Shown in pieces: positions 23,791 through 35,640 of a stretch of 64,000 bases of DNA. Source of the DNA: Purshia tridentata (Eukaryota > Streptophyta > Magnoliopsida > Rosales > Rosaceae); assembly GCA_003254885.1 (NCBI GenBank), contig QANT01006358.1:62001-126000 (forward strand), in the 5' to 3' direction. A program made the translations under genes and the position numbers. The notes under the pieces were generated by a model, which made no database searches, was not told where the DNA came from, and worked only from the letters and a program-made list of their open reading frames with translations. The number at the start of each line of letters is the position of its first letter. Position 1 is the stretch's first letter.

Positions 23791-26700
23791 CACAATAAAT
23801 CTACATGAAGATATGTTAAATACAACTAGTATATATCATCACATTGATAGGTGATAGGTCACACTGTTCATGACAACGTCTGTTGAATTGTTTGGACTGA
23901 CTCTGCTTCAGTCCAAAGTCCTTCGGTCTCTCTTATTGATGGTGATGACGTCTAGGCTCTGTCAAGAGATTCCATGAAGCTCCTTCCCTTCACCAACGCG
24001 CTCTTCTCCAGATGCCAAGCACGTGAAGTGACTTTGCTGTCCCTAAACTAAACTTTGTCTGCAACCATTCTTTGGATAATAGCTGCATAATGCCATAATC
24101 TTTTAGAATGAGAGGTACTTAGCCATAAAAGGGAAAAAAATAAAAAAATTGGAATGACAGTATATATTATACACACACACACATATATATATATTAATTG
24201 GGTTTGGCGATTAGCCCCAGTCGAATAGTTCTGTAATAAAAAGTACAAATACTGATTAGCTTACTTGGTTAATTTGTTGGAATAAAGCTGGTAGGTATTC
24301 ATTAAGGGATATCTAAAATACAGGTTTGTGTACTTTGACTAGATTTGAGTTGGTTTTCTACAATGGGTTTGTGCAATTCGAATATATTCATGATATTAAT
24401 TAATCAATGGTAAAAGCTTTTTCACTGTAGAAGCTACTCTGGAACTAAACAGAATGATGGGTTTATATTTTAGACTAAATATGAAAATCCCACCTGTTAA
24501 TCACCTTCAAGTACAGGTTAACCCCATTTTTGAAGGTTCAGAATAAGTTTACTAGAACAAGTTAACAACCGACTATAGAATTTGTGGAATTATTTTGATA
24601 ATTTATATCTAGGCAAGAAATTTATTGCTAATTGCTAAATGCACAGCACTATAGCAACTGGCACAATAATTGATCTGTGGATATTTGCTAACAACTTCAA
24701 TGTCTTTAAGGAAGATATTTAATGCTTTATTATCAGTTATAGTAATCTGAAATGCCTCAACATACTGCCATTTATGATTCATATTCATCATATCCTGGAA
24801 ATTCGACCCCATGCCACTTAGCTAGGGACCCAAGAGTTCACATGCTTTATACTAGTGTCCACTTCATTTCCTACTGTCCTCATTTAGGCCCCTCAATATA
24901 TTAGCAAGGTTAAAAGCAATCCTCCAAAGTCCAAACTTATCCTCTAGCTACACAATCTCCACTAGGCATCTAAGGCTCAGCTGGCACTTCCTTTCCTGGT
25001 TGTGGCTCAGTGGCTCACAAACTCACTTACCCATCATAAATCTCTGGCTATTCAGCACAATTCATACATAAAACAGTAATAATCTTTTTACCAAAATGAT
25101 CTTTTTCTTCATTGAGAGAGATAAATATGGGAATAAAATATAGTGGTGTGAATGTGAGTATGATATAATTTTGGGTATGGTCATAAAAGTTTATGAGAAT
25201 TATTGTACAATATTATTTTCTTTCTGAGAATTAGAGAGGGAACCCAGTATGCCACATGGTAGTATGGTACTGCCACTGGAAAGAAAATGGAGATATTGGG
25301 TGGGTGCTTAAACAGTGAAGTCAATGATGAATAAAAGAGAGGTTGGTGGTGCTCCCAGCTCTCCTAACATGATGGGTGGTTGGGGAGTCTCAATTGATTT
25401 CTGTACTGAAATTCCAACCCTGTCTTTTCCTCGAGGCTTTAGCTTTATCCCTTTCAATTTTCATTCTTGCTTTGCTAACTTTGTACATAGCCACCGGGGC
25501 TTGTCCCTCAATCCCTGTGGCAAAAGCCAGCTATACCTCCACGCGCTTGCTTAGTTACCAGTACTGTAGTACTGTAGTAGGTCCATGCTTTGCCGTATGT
25601 GATTGTGATGTGATCGATGTGCCTAACTTGTCAAACAGTGCATTGCCTTAAAACTAGAGGGCCCTTCACTCTTGAGTCTTGACCCCGTGACTTCTAACTT
25701 CAATTTGAGTTTACCTTTACAACTATGCTTTATAGTTTATACCCCATAAAAACTTATTCTTTTACCATGTTTTATATACATACAGGTACGTTTGGCACTT
25801 TTTTTTTCCTTCATTTTCCAAGTGCTTGTCACTAGTTTATCAATTTAATATTCAGTTTTCTCTTCAAAATTTTGAGCAGATTTCAGTATACATCTTAAAA
25901 TAACCTTAAACTTTTACAATAATTTGGAGGAAATTAAAATAACTTTTTTCCATTTGTTGGTTATCAAAATCTATAATTTGGTGGAAATTAGGGACAACAT
26001 TGGTGTTTGAACCCAAAAGGAGTAGCCTAGGACATGAATACATGATGGTCCTTCTCTGCGTATGGACATGAGACTTCCCACCGTATAATAAATATGTATA
26101 CTTTGACTTTGTACTTTTAATTTCTGAGGCTTTTTTTATGGTGATAATAAATAATAATATTTGGTTTTGGACCTGTCACTCTGTCAGGATCCAAAAAGTA
26201 TGTTCCCAGGATTGTAGCCACGTGACTGTGTTTCTTCCATTCATTATATTCATACAAAATTCTAATCACTAATGATGTGATTAGAATTGCACCACAAATA
26301 ATTATATAATTAATTTATGCAACTACAAACTACAAAGCAGAGAGAGCATCATGATTATCCTATCAATTAAAAGCTAAACCCAAAATCTTGTCTGGCCCCA
26401 TCTACAATAAAGTAATTAATAAAAGAAAGAACAAGGTGATATTTTTAAGAATAAGATTCTTGCACAATTTTAAAAAGTAATAAAATACAGACAAGGTTCA
26501 AAACATCATCGGTTTTACAAATCTGCATAAATATTATTTTCTTAATTAATTTATATATAAAAGAGCAGCAGCATCAAATTTAAAGGCAGAACCTTTTCAA
26601 TCTATTGCCTACTGTTCTGTTAAGAGAGTACTGTAATTGATTCTTATATATCAAAATTCACACTCAAAAGCCTCAAAGGCTGCCTAGCTTGGCACTTCCG

Positions 26701-27872
26701 TCAGCCTGCATTAATCTTTATTTCATCTTTTCCTCCTCTTCATTCAAGACAAGCATCAAAGCTTTCTTTTCATTTTTTTTAGTTTCTTTTTTTCTTTGAT
26801 ACTGTGATTTTCTGATACAAAGGCATTCAAGCATCAAAGTTGACTTCTCACTCCCCAAAAAAATTGAAGTTGACTAACTGTGCACCTATGTATCATATAT
26901 GGTGAGCAATATGATTACTCATATTGTACAAATAAGTAGTTTTGTGACTTGAAGAATGATGTCATACACAGTTGTTGGATTTGAAGTTGAAGAGGGTGCA
27001 CATTTTGTGAGTTTGTAACCCATACACAGACTATATAAAAAAAACCCCATGATATATTAATATTATTATGGTATCAGTGCAATATAATCATATGAACTGA
27101 TGCATACATTGGTCATCTACATCTATTACTTTATTAATATATATGATATACACATTCATTCTTTCTCAAATCTCAATCATGCATTCAATCATTTAAAATT
27201 GAAATCTCACACTCTCCTTGTAGTCTTGTTCCTCTCCCCTAGCCTATGAGAATCCATAGTATATATGCATGATGCAGAGATTTTCACATGAAATTCACTG
27301 AGCAAATAATAAAACAAAGCATGGCATATTTGTGGTGGGACACTCAACACAGGGACTGTGGGAGTCGAAGCACATTGAAGAGGGTGCCGAATTATATGAC
27401 TAGGTTTTGTAGTCAAAACGACAGCTAAGGGAATTGATATATACATGATACTGATTACTGATATCACAGAGTGGAGAGAGTGGTGTTCATATATGTATAT
27501 AATATGACACAGTTTCACATGTCTGTATTCTTTGGCTTGAAATGTCACACCACATGCCCTTTTTCACATAACAATATCCCTGGCCCTTGGCCCCCCCTCT
27601 CGGCCTCTTTGCCTCACAAAATTTGTAGTTATGTGGTGTACCTACAATTTGGTCTTTTCCTTGTGCTGCTGCACTAACCATGTGACTGGCAACAGGTTCA
27701 TGTCCCACATGTTTGACACTCTCTCCTTCAGGGTTCTGGACCTCTGAATGTACTTGCTTTTATTACCCAAATGTTTTGATGGGGTGTCAAATTACATAAG
27801 AGGCCAAAGATTTCTGCATACACACTTGGTTTCATTTTTTCAAGTTCCATGGCAATAAAATCAAGAACAATA
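23791..27872. other. Long intergenic stretch without a supported gene
   Basis: AT-rich. Short open frames, for example at 25315-25651 and 27207-27677, have no recognisable composition or domain. I checked by eye for several well-known microRNA mature sequences and found none. Confidence 0.4.
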
Positions 27873-28238
27873 CTTGGGTCACCCCATTTTCTAAAATCAC
27901 AATTTCGGCGATGTTAGTTCATGATTGGAACCGTTCATTTTTTAAATCACATATTATAGATTATTTCTGAAAAAAATCAAATCAATCGGAAATCATTTGG
28001 TTATATAACTATTATCTTTTATTATATAGAAAAATTAATGGTTTTAAATTAAAAAGTGATTTTTTGACTAAATCGTTGATTTTTTCTATTTAATTGACAA
28101 CAGTTATATAACCAAACGATTTCCGATTAAATTAATTTTTATAGAAATGATTTATAATATATGATCTAAAAAGTGAACGGTTCCGATTATGCGCCAAAAT
28201 TACCGAAGTTGTGATTTTAAAGAGTGAGGTGACCTAAG
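27873..28238. mobile_element. Foldback / MITE-like element
   Basis: 366 bases whose two halves are imperfect reverse complements along most of their length. The ends pair as CTTGGGTCACC with GGTGACCTAAG, and pairing continues through matching blocks such as GGTTATATAACT near the centre. There is no coding frame and I see no clear target-site duplication. Non-autonomous DNA element is the best guess; the superfamily is uncertain. Confidence 0.75.
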
Positions 28239-28688
28239 GGTACCCGCAAGGGTTGATCCAAATATTATTCTAAAATCAAAGAGCAATGAAATTATGTCCT
28301 CACATCACACCCACAGGGCTCACATTAATTTAATTCATATATAATGGTCTTTTTGGTACTTTTGTCGAGGAGAATTCTCCTGCTGCCCGCAAAGTAAAAG
28401 TATATAGCTATTAATAGGTACCGGTAAATATGAAAAATAGCAGGGGTACAGGCCACAGGGACCAGGGTCCTAAATATGGCATTGGCTCCAGTACTGCTCA
28501 CCCCACTGTTTTGGTGCTTTATTAAGAAATTAAGGCTTTTCATAGTAACATTTGCAAAGTTATACTACCTACTAATTTTCTTTTCCGTTTCAATGTGACA
28601 GTTCAAACTTCAGACCAAGGTTATATGAAAAAAATTAGAAATTTACAAAAATTCAAGACTAATGAAAACAGACTCATTAACTGAAGAA

Positions 28689-28839
28689 CCAAATAGCTAC
28701 AGAGTTAAGTAGCTATCGTCTGCAAAAAAAGTGAGCCTAAAAGTCTAAAACTAGTAGGAAATGGACTAATAATGCCAAAAGCTCTCTATTTTTTATTCTA
28801 TATTATGAATTCCACATGTTTGTACAATCTCATACATAG
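28689..28839 (+). repeat. Diverged direct repeat, copy 1
   Basis: Matches 29530-29676 in the same orientation with scattered substitutions and short indels. Shared blocks include GTAGCTAT, GTCTGCAAAAAA and CTCCACATG-like sequence. Confidence 0.75.
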
Positions 28840-29456
28840 TCAATATTAAATAAGCCCTGCAGCTTAGGAAGATGGCTTTGTACATATTCCTGGGCCTGCT
28901 TATAATTTTGAGCCTGAATTGCCCTCAGAACCCTCACCAGGGTACTATAAAACTAATATGGATGAATGTGCACAAAATATGACACTTGTGTGCCACAGAG
29001 ATCATTGACCAGCATATTCGGAGTGAGCCTCTTATGGGTCCTCTCACGAAGAAATGCTGCAGGTGCAGGTGGGGCATGATTGTCACACTGGATTGGTCAA
29101 AGTCCTTTTCTCATGTCCTGAGCTTAAACAAAAGGCTTCTGAGGCCTTGCCTAAGAGGGCAGATATGGTATAATAAGTGTGTTTTGGTAGAAGGAGCTGA
29201 CTCACCTGCCTCTCTTAGCCTTCTTGATGATATGTCATATGTTTGATCGTTTTCATTTACAAACCTCAGTTCTACATCTTAGGTGTGTTCTCTGCAGGTT
29301 GGTTTGGAAACACAGGTTCTGAAAATTTTGTCAATTAAGTTGCAATGTTATTAGAATTTTTTATAACTTGTTTCTAATTAAGTTGCTTCACCATTGCTGC
29401 ACACCTCAGTTGTACAGGTTAGAAGCCTAAGTTTCCACATGTTAATTAATGGATTT

Positions 29457-29488
29457 GAATTGGGATAATATTCAGATTATCCCAATTC
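29457..29488. repeat. Perfect 13-bp palindrome with a 6-base loop
   Basis: GAATTGGGATAAT at 29457-29469 is the exact reverse complement of 29476-29488. It lies between the two copies of the diverged direct repeat. Confidence 0.9.
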
Positions 29489-29529
29489 AACCCAGGAGTA
29501 GTTGAAACATTCAAAGAATTCACAGGCAA

Positions 29530-29676
29530 CCAAATTCTAGTATCATGCTAGGTAGCTATTGTCTGCAAAAAAGGTAAGCCTAAAACTAATAGAAAATAGG
29601 CCAATAATGTCAAAAACTCTTTTTTTATTTTTTTTCTATAGATGAACTCCACATGCTTGTGCGTTCTTGTACATGG
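29530..29676 (+). repeat. Diverged direct repeat, copy 2
   Basis: Counterpart of 28689-28839. The roughly 690 bases between the copies include a GC-richer block (28980-29250) with an 86-codon frame that I cannot assign. Confidence 0.75.
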
Positions 29677-30360
29677 TACATGTGAAAATTCTGACCAAAA
29701 GAAAAAAGTCCATGTTAAAATATGTTTTAGACAATTAAAGTCAGCATAGCAGTCGCCAAATCAAGGGGAACTGAGAAAAGTCCACAAAAGTGACCTGCAT
29801 GCCATCATCAGTGAAATACCAAATTGGATTTGATATAAAATACCAGGATTTTGTGTATAAGAAAAATGTTATCATTGACTTCTTTCCGCAGTTGATTGAT
29901 GCGGATCTAATAGTGAGTCTTGGTTAATCAATAGTTGAGAGTCGTTCACATTTAAGTATGAATTGTAATAAGCAAAATTGTGCATGATATGTAAAAAAAT
30001 TTATTCATGGAGTATAATCACATATATAATTGTTCATGATGTGCAAATTGCATCATCTGTGTTCTAACATATATAAAGAACAGGTGAACAATTGTGCCAA
30101 AAGAATAAAAAAGAATCGAATTAATTTCATTTAGTACTTGGCCCTTGTTATTTGTTGACATCAGTTCATATATGGGTTTCACAACCATTGAGTTTCTGCA
30201 TGGTTGCTTGGTCCCAAAGGTAACGAAGAAAAATAAAAACAGAAAAATGAATAAAATTACAATATTGAGTTAACATCTTCATCTATAGCTGAATTCAGCT
30301 ATGAAGACTCTGGAAATTAACCATGAATCCTGAGTTGATCATATGATGAAGAAGTTGGGT

Positions 30361-30681
30361 CTAGCTTCTCATACTGGCAGCGGAAGCTGGTGCAAAATTG
30401 ACAACGTGACCAGGGAAAGCCTCATGACCAACACTGCTGGCAACATCTATTTCAAATGTGCAACGGCCACTGCTGCCCTGTCCGGGAATATTCGTGCATG
30501 GATTACCCCCAGTTGGTGGCGGTTTACCCCGAAGTGACTGAATGTGAAGAGAATCATAATCCTTCAGCCACTGCTCTCCTTCTAATGGCCTCATGCTCAA
30601 AACTTCCAGGAAACCAGATACACATAACATTGTGATCACAAATGTAACTCTCATGTCGAACTTATTTTGAAGAAACCCCAT
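30361..30681 (-). CDS. CTNIP/SCREW-type secreted peptide precursor
   Basis: Precursor of a small phytocytokine; family members are perceived by the HSL3/NUT receptor kinase and tune immunity and water loss. The 106-residue product has a hydrophobic signal segment (about 11-28, VTFVITMLCVSGFLEV), a linker with MRPLEGEQWL, and the name-giving motif P-C-T-N-I-P at 61-66 with a second Cys at 74 (GQGSSGRC between), as in the known peptides. The frame is open further upstream, but a TATA box at 30811-30819 gives a leader of about 100 bases for the ATG at 30681, and the signal sequence fits that start. ATG at 30654 (MRVTF) is also possible. Unusual: about 32 residues follow the second Cys, including GHEAFPGHVV. 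There are no introns. Confidence 0.78.
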   Translation of the reverse strand: MGFLQNKFDMRVTFVITMLCVSGFLEVLSMRPLEGEQWLKDYDSLHIQSLRGKPPPTGGNPCTNIPGQGSSGRCTFEIDVASSVGHEAFPGHVVNFAPASAASMRS

Positions 30682-30810
30682 TTTGGTTTTCGAATGTGTA
30701 TATATGTTTTGTCTTGTTTTGGTGTTTGAATCTTTGAATTCAGAAATGAGTGAGAATGAAAGAAGAGGGATTGAGATGGTTTTGCCATTAATGGAAGGAG
30801 AGGGTAATTG

Positions 30811-30819
30811 GTATTTATA
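30811..30819 (-). promoter_or_regulatory. TATA box of the CTNIP-type gene
   Basis: TATAAATAC on the minus strand, about 130 bases before the ATG at 30681. Confidence 0.6.
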
Positions 30820-30829
30820 GAAATTCATA

Positions 30830-31849
30830 ATTAATTTGATTTTAGTATAATGTGTCTGATCAATTGACTTGAAGCCGCGGTTTGAAGTTTGAATTAGAAA
30901 TGGTCTAAATCAAAGACACGGAGCCACTATTGAACAGGTCCAGAATTTCATGCAAACTTAATAAGATGGTCGATTGTCATGGGGGTCAACTTTATGTTTG
31001 ACCCACTGAATGAAGTGGCTTGGATTAATATGTATGAATCAAACCAAATGACATCAATCTTCTTATTGATCATTCAAAACAGTATACGTACTTTTACAGT
31101 TTACACACAATAATCACCTGTTATAGTTATACATCGCAATTCGCAATCACTCCTCCACTCCACAAACCAAAAATGGGAAAAATAAATAATAAAATAACTC
31201 TCACTCAAGTTTAATCAGGAAAATGAGAAAAGGCTCACCAACTCTACAAGGTAAACTGGGAAATATGTCAAAGTTGTAAAAGCATACCCCAAAAAAGGCG
31301 AGTAAGGAAGAAAAATGACCAACTCTGTATACATAGTAAAGGGTAAATCCTATCATATTCTTTTTTTTTTTTGGTCGAAATCCTATCATATTCTTTGTGT
31401 TGTCTGTTGAGAGAGAAAACAGGCTAGTTATGCTGTACACTTAATACACAATCTTCCAATACATGCCATGACTATTATATACTCCGCGTTCTGCCGCCTT
31501 GTGGAGTATAATGTCCTCTTTCACATGCCACCTGACATAGAACAATTCACATATCAACGAAAGGGAAAAGGCTTCTATTTATTTATGTGCCACAAACATA
31601 AAGCAACTTACAAGTCAAAGAAGGCAAAATAATCTACCTGATTCTACAAAATCCACTCATCATTAAAAGGAATTTCATATAAATGCATTACTATAAAGGC
31701 ATGCACTCTCTATCAGCAATGAGAAAAAGGAAAAGATACATAAAGAAAAAAAGAACAGGTGTCTTGAAATTATCATGGAAGAGATATAAATATGCTGGCA
31801 TGAGTAGGATGTTGATCAAAGAACTCACATTTGTGATGGATTTACATAC
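30830..31849. other. Intergenic, CTNIP promoter and MyoB 3' flank
   Basis: AT-rich with no gene. It contains the insertion scar at 31345-31396. Confidence 0.5.
31345..31396. repeat. Insertion scar: 14-base T-run/GGTCG core in a 19-bp target duplication
   Basis: 31345-31363 and 31378-31396 are identical 19-mers flanking nine T plus GGTCG. Read on the minus strand, the insert is CGACC followed by an A run, like the last bases of a SINE or LINE. Confidence 0.75.
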
Positions 31850-34324
31850 TCAAGCTACAGTTTGATCTCTTCTTATCCCAATCTTCCGTAATTCCCCCAG
31901 GTGTGAAGCTATCTCCCGAATGAACTGAAGTCCCTCTTCACCATATCTGAGTGAGTTAAGTGTGTGTTCAAGAAACTCTCGGTCTGCCTCAAGTGCCTTC
32001 AGCCTCTTATTTAGATCGGAAATCAGGACCCCAAGAGAAGCTAAATCAGTCTGCCCACCATAAAAAATTTCACACTGTCCCTTGCCATTTAACAGAGGGT
32101 TCAGAAGCGATGAAATATGTCCCAGCGACACAGGCACTTCTTGTTGCATTGACAAATCCTTCTCTTCTGTTTCAATGTTTTCTTGAGTATCCCTTTCACA
32201 ATTATGCAGATTTGACTTGCCAACCCCATCTCCATTTTCTGAACAATCACCTTTAGACAAATACGAGTTTACCCCATTATTAAAGAACAAATTAAGTGTC
32301 TTCTCCAACATCTCTAAACATTGTAAGATTTGTCTCTTCTCACCTTCAAAATCCAATAGTGAATTTTTTACATTAGATTCTGAAAGATCCACCACAATAT
32401 CCCTTGCCTGCATATCCCAAGTTGACTCTGCAAGATTCTCTAGCATTGATTCATTTGGAAACTTATTCCTATAAAATTCCAGTTCTGCTTCTAGATCTTG
32501 TATTTCCTTCTCCTTCTCAGCAAGAAGGTCATCTGTGTTTTGAAGTGCTTCATTATCATACTCAGCTTGCTCTTCCATCATTCTTAGGTTCTGGAGTGCT
32601 TCCATATGGAGTGCTGCCTTCTCCTCTTGCAGTCTTGTAATCATGGCCATTGCTTGATCTGACGCAACTGCAGAAGAATTTCTTTCTTCCTCCAACTCCT
32701 TATACAAAGCATTGATAAGTTTCTTGTCATGCTCAACCTGTCGTTTTAATCGATCAACCACACTCTCACCCTCAATTTCACTGACAATGCTTCCATCCAG
32801 AGACAATCCAGACTCATTTCTTTCAAGTGAGATCCTCTTTTGCAGTAACTGCATCCCAATAGTGTTGGAGTAATCGGAGGTCTTCAAATCAGCACCATTT
32901 ACGGACAATTGTGGACTCATTACATTTGTTGATTGCTCAATCCCTCGAGTGGCAGACAATTGTGACAGCAAGAGCTTCAAATCTTCACTAACTCTTGAAG
33001 AGTCCTTCCCAATCCACTGCTCCGCAAGCACACCAGACATTTCTCTTCCTTTACTAGCAACAACAAGCTTATAAGCATCACCAAGATCTAAAACATTGAA
33101 TAATTGCTGATCAGTGTTGCTTGAAATGGGGTTTGGTTCAGCACCTATTTCAGATGTTGCAAGTGGCCTGACTCCTCCCTTGTGAAATTCCCCAGATTCT
33201 GCCACATATTTTTGATCAATTTCATGAGTTCCTGTATTATGGAACTCACGGCTTCCTTTCGATACTTCTGGAACATCCATTGCATTTGATGATGGAGATG
33301 CATTTTCAAGGATAGGTTTAGTTAAGGAAGGGAAGTCAGCTTTGCTTTCAACTTGTTGCCAGTTAAGTTCCTCCAATCCATGGCCGACAGCCACATTAGA
33401 TGCTGGATCTATAGCATGGGACTCCATAGCCTCAATTTGCGCCTGTAATACCAAAAGTGAAGGCTTGGGATCAGGTGCCGGATCTATCACTGTGGGAGTA
33501 ATATTTCGACGCTCAACACACTGAGCAGAAAAATCTTCCTTGGGATCATATTTTTCATGACTCAAAGCACTTGCATCATCATCAGAAAAAAGAACTTCCG
33601 ATTCTGTATCAGAAGTAACCTTGAGTTCTGTGTATCCAACATGGGATAAAGGGTGAAGTCCACTATCTCTCAGATGTGTAGCTCTAACTGACACAGATGC
33701 TTTATCTTGTCCCTTACTCTCTTCTTCCTGGTTATGTCCAATAGCACCATATAGGGACACATCAAGTTCAGCCTCAGACCGAATTTTTTTTGTCTGTTTC
33801 AACTTTTGAGAATGCCCCCGTGAAATCCATGGCTCGTTGCAGCAAGAACAATATGTTCCACTTGAAAAGCAAAGATTATGACCCCCAAGTAATGGATCCT
33901 GATCAAAATCAGAAGTAGGATCATCTCCCAACTTACCCACCAGTAATCTATATGTCTCAGCATTGGATCTATTAATTGTTGCAAATGAGAAGAGGCAACT
34001 TTCACACATTCCACGAACATCTACAAGCTTATTGTGAGCATGGCAGAGAACTAACGAAGAAATCTCTGACTTGTGATTTCCGCAGAACAAGTTCCAATAA
34101 TAACCTAATTTTTGCTTGCCCAAAACATGATCAAGTCTTGAGCATAGCAGGCATGGTGTTTGCAATCCACAGTGATAAGCAAACTTAGTAATTGCATATG
34201 AAAATATGGCATCGATAATCAGCATAAAGATCAGCAACCATTCAAAAATAGCTGACACCAAAGCTTTGTTCAAACCCCGGGGAACTTTCTGTAGATTAGC
34301 AGATGATGTCCCCGTGGCAGCCAT
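31850..34324 (-). CDS. Myosin-binding protein (MyoB), DUF593/GTD-binding receptor
   Basis: Membrane-anchored vesicle receptor that recruits class XI myosins through their globular tails. Single-exon frame of 824 residues. A transmembrane segment (about 22-47, ALVSAIFEWLLIFMLIIDAI) is followed by the conserved PCLLCSRLDHVLGK and further Cys pairs, then a long acidic, low-complexity middle. The GTD-binding coiled coil is at about 517-622 (VVDRLKRQVEHDKKLINALY ... AELEFYRNKFP), followed by a C-terminal region ending in a short coiled coil. Length and layout fit MyoB2-like proteins. The frame is open 12 bases further upstream only through a TTG, so ATG 34324 is the start. A leader intron (donor near 35515, acceptor near 34432) is likely but inferred. 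Its partner class, myosin XI, is encoded at 3054-14911. Confidence 0.9.
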   Translation of the reverse strand: MAATGTSSANLQKVPRGLNKALVSAIFEWLLIFMLIIDAIFSYAITKFAYHCGLQTPCLLCSRLDHVLGKQKLGYYWNLFCGNHKSEISSLVLCHAHNKLVDVRGMCESCLFSFATINRSNAETYRLLVGKLGDDPTSDFDQDPLLGGHNLCFSSGTYCSCCNEPWISRGHSQKLKQTKKIRSEAELDVSLYGAIGHNQEEESKGQDKASVSVRATHLRDSGLHPLSHVGYTELKVTSDTESEVLFSDDDASALSHEKYDPKEDFSAQCVERRNITPTVIDPAPDPKPSLLVLQAQIEAMESHAIDPASNVAVGHGLEELNWQQVESKADFPSLTKPILENASPSSNAMDVPEVSKGSREFHNTGTHEIDQKYVAESGEFHKGGVRPLATSEIGAEPNPISSNTDQQLFNVLDLGDAYKLVVASKGREMSGVLAEQWIGKDSSRVSEDLKLLLSQLSATRGIEQSTNVMSPQLSVNGADLKTSDYSNTIGMQLLQKRISLERNESGLSLDGSIVSEIEGESVVDRLKRQVEHDKKLINALYKELEEERNSSAVASDQAMAMITRLQEEKAALHMEALQNLRMMEEQAEYDNEALQNTDDLLAEKEKEIQDLEAELEFYRNKFPNESMLENLAESTWDMQARDIVVDLSESNVKNSLLDFEGEKRQILQCLEMLEKTLNLFFNNGVNSYLSKGDCSENGDGVGKSNLHNCERDTQENIETEEKDLSMQQEVPVSLGHISSLLNPLLNGKGQCEIFYGGQTDLASLGVLISDLNKRLKALEADREFLEHTLNSLRYGEEGLQFIREIASHLGELRKIGIRRDQTVA

Positions 34325-35640
34325 GTCCCAGAGCAAATAAGTGGCTTTAAAAGAAGAAATTGGATTCTTGAAATAGAAAAGTCCCCCAGTCCTTCCAATA
34401 TGAGATCAAGAGTCCAAGGTGAAACTCGGCACTGTATCCAATAATGAACATATGAAATTCAGAACAATTAAAGAAACAACTAATGTTACACAAGAACGCA
34501 GCCACAAAAAAGCTGGAAAGCATTACTTAAAAGGATCAATAGCTATAAATGTGAAGAATTTGGTTTGAAGTAAAGCCTTGTGTAAAAAAAAAAATGCAAA
34601 AGAAGGTAGGGTAAAACACAGAACATGAATCACCATTCATTAAAGACAGTACTTATTAAACCCCTGCCCACATCAAAATCTAGCAAACATAAAATTCATA
34701 AAGAATAAATAAGGTTGTAGTCATGTATGTGAGGGTTGTACATTGCTCTGGCCAAAAAAATTATTCTTCTAGAAATAACATTACCCAAATTAAAAAGCAA
34801 AAAGACATCACACAAGGGTGAAATTCACCCTGAAAGAAAAAGAATTTTAGAAATATGTATATACAGAAAAATGGAAATAAGTTCCAAGCATAAACCGATT
34901 TCATGGAAATGAGTCTATACCTATGAATAACCCTGATGTACACACCATACCAGAAACTTCTACAACAAAACATTTATAAGAAACACAATCCCATTTCTCA
35001 TAGAAAACCCGATATCTAATGCAACGTTAACTTAACATACATAGCAACCTAATTTCGATGAACCCTGCCAGGACTACCTTATTTCTCATACAGGATCGAG
35101 ACCCACATAATCCAAGCATATACTTCCATTAAGAGGCTACAACAACTGTGAATCCCAAGGCAGCAGAAATTTAGGGTCAACGCCATAGAAAGCACAAACA
35201 CATAGCAATAAATAGGTACAAACTCATTTCCCTTAGGATTCCAATATACTGACAAGGAAGCTAAACAAGAAGCTAGTAAAAACAAACGAGCCAAAAAAGC
35301 CAAATTATTAGCACACAAAAAAAGAAAAAAAAGAATCACAATATTTCATCCCCTGAAGTATCAATACGCATCAAAATATAGACTGAATTCACATAAAGAA
35401 TCAATATTGGCCAGAACCCAATCCAATTAAGATTAAAAACAAGAACTTAAATCATCGAATACAAAAAATAAGTTACATTGAAATCAAAAACTCACTTACA
35501 AAAATAAAATCTGACCTGTTAATAGTGAATGACTGAATATTCATTCAGAGGCGGAGCGTGAAATCAAAGAGACCCGATTGAGAACTGATGCGAAAACGAA
35601 AATCGTATCATTTGGTTTGGTGAGAAATTAAAAAAACGAC
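34325..35640 (-). promoter_or_regulatory. MyoB 5' leader with a probable leader intron
   Basis: A donor-like AACAG|GTCAG on the minus strand at 35515 and an acceptor-like GGATACAG at 34432 would remove about 1.1 kb of AT-rich sequence. No other gene is seen here. Confidence 0.35.

Noticed and set aside
25315-25651. Overlapping 79- and 91-codon frames
   Set aside because: No recognisable protein features; two overlapping frames of similar length look random.
28986-29246. 86-codon plus-strand frame in the GC-richer block
   Set aside because: No start context, domain or codon signal that I recognise, and it sits inside a repeat-bounded segment.
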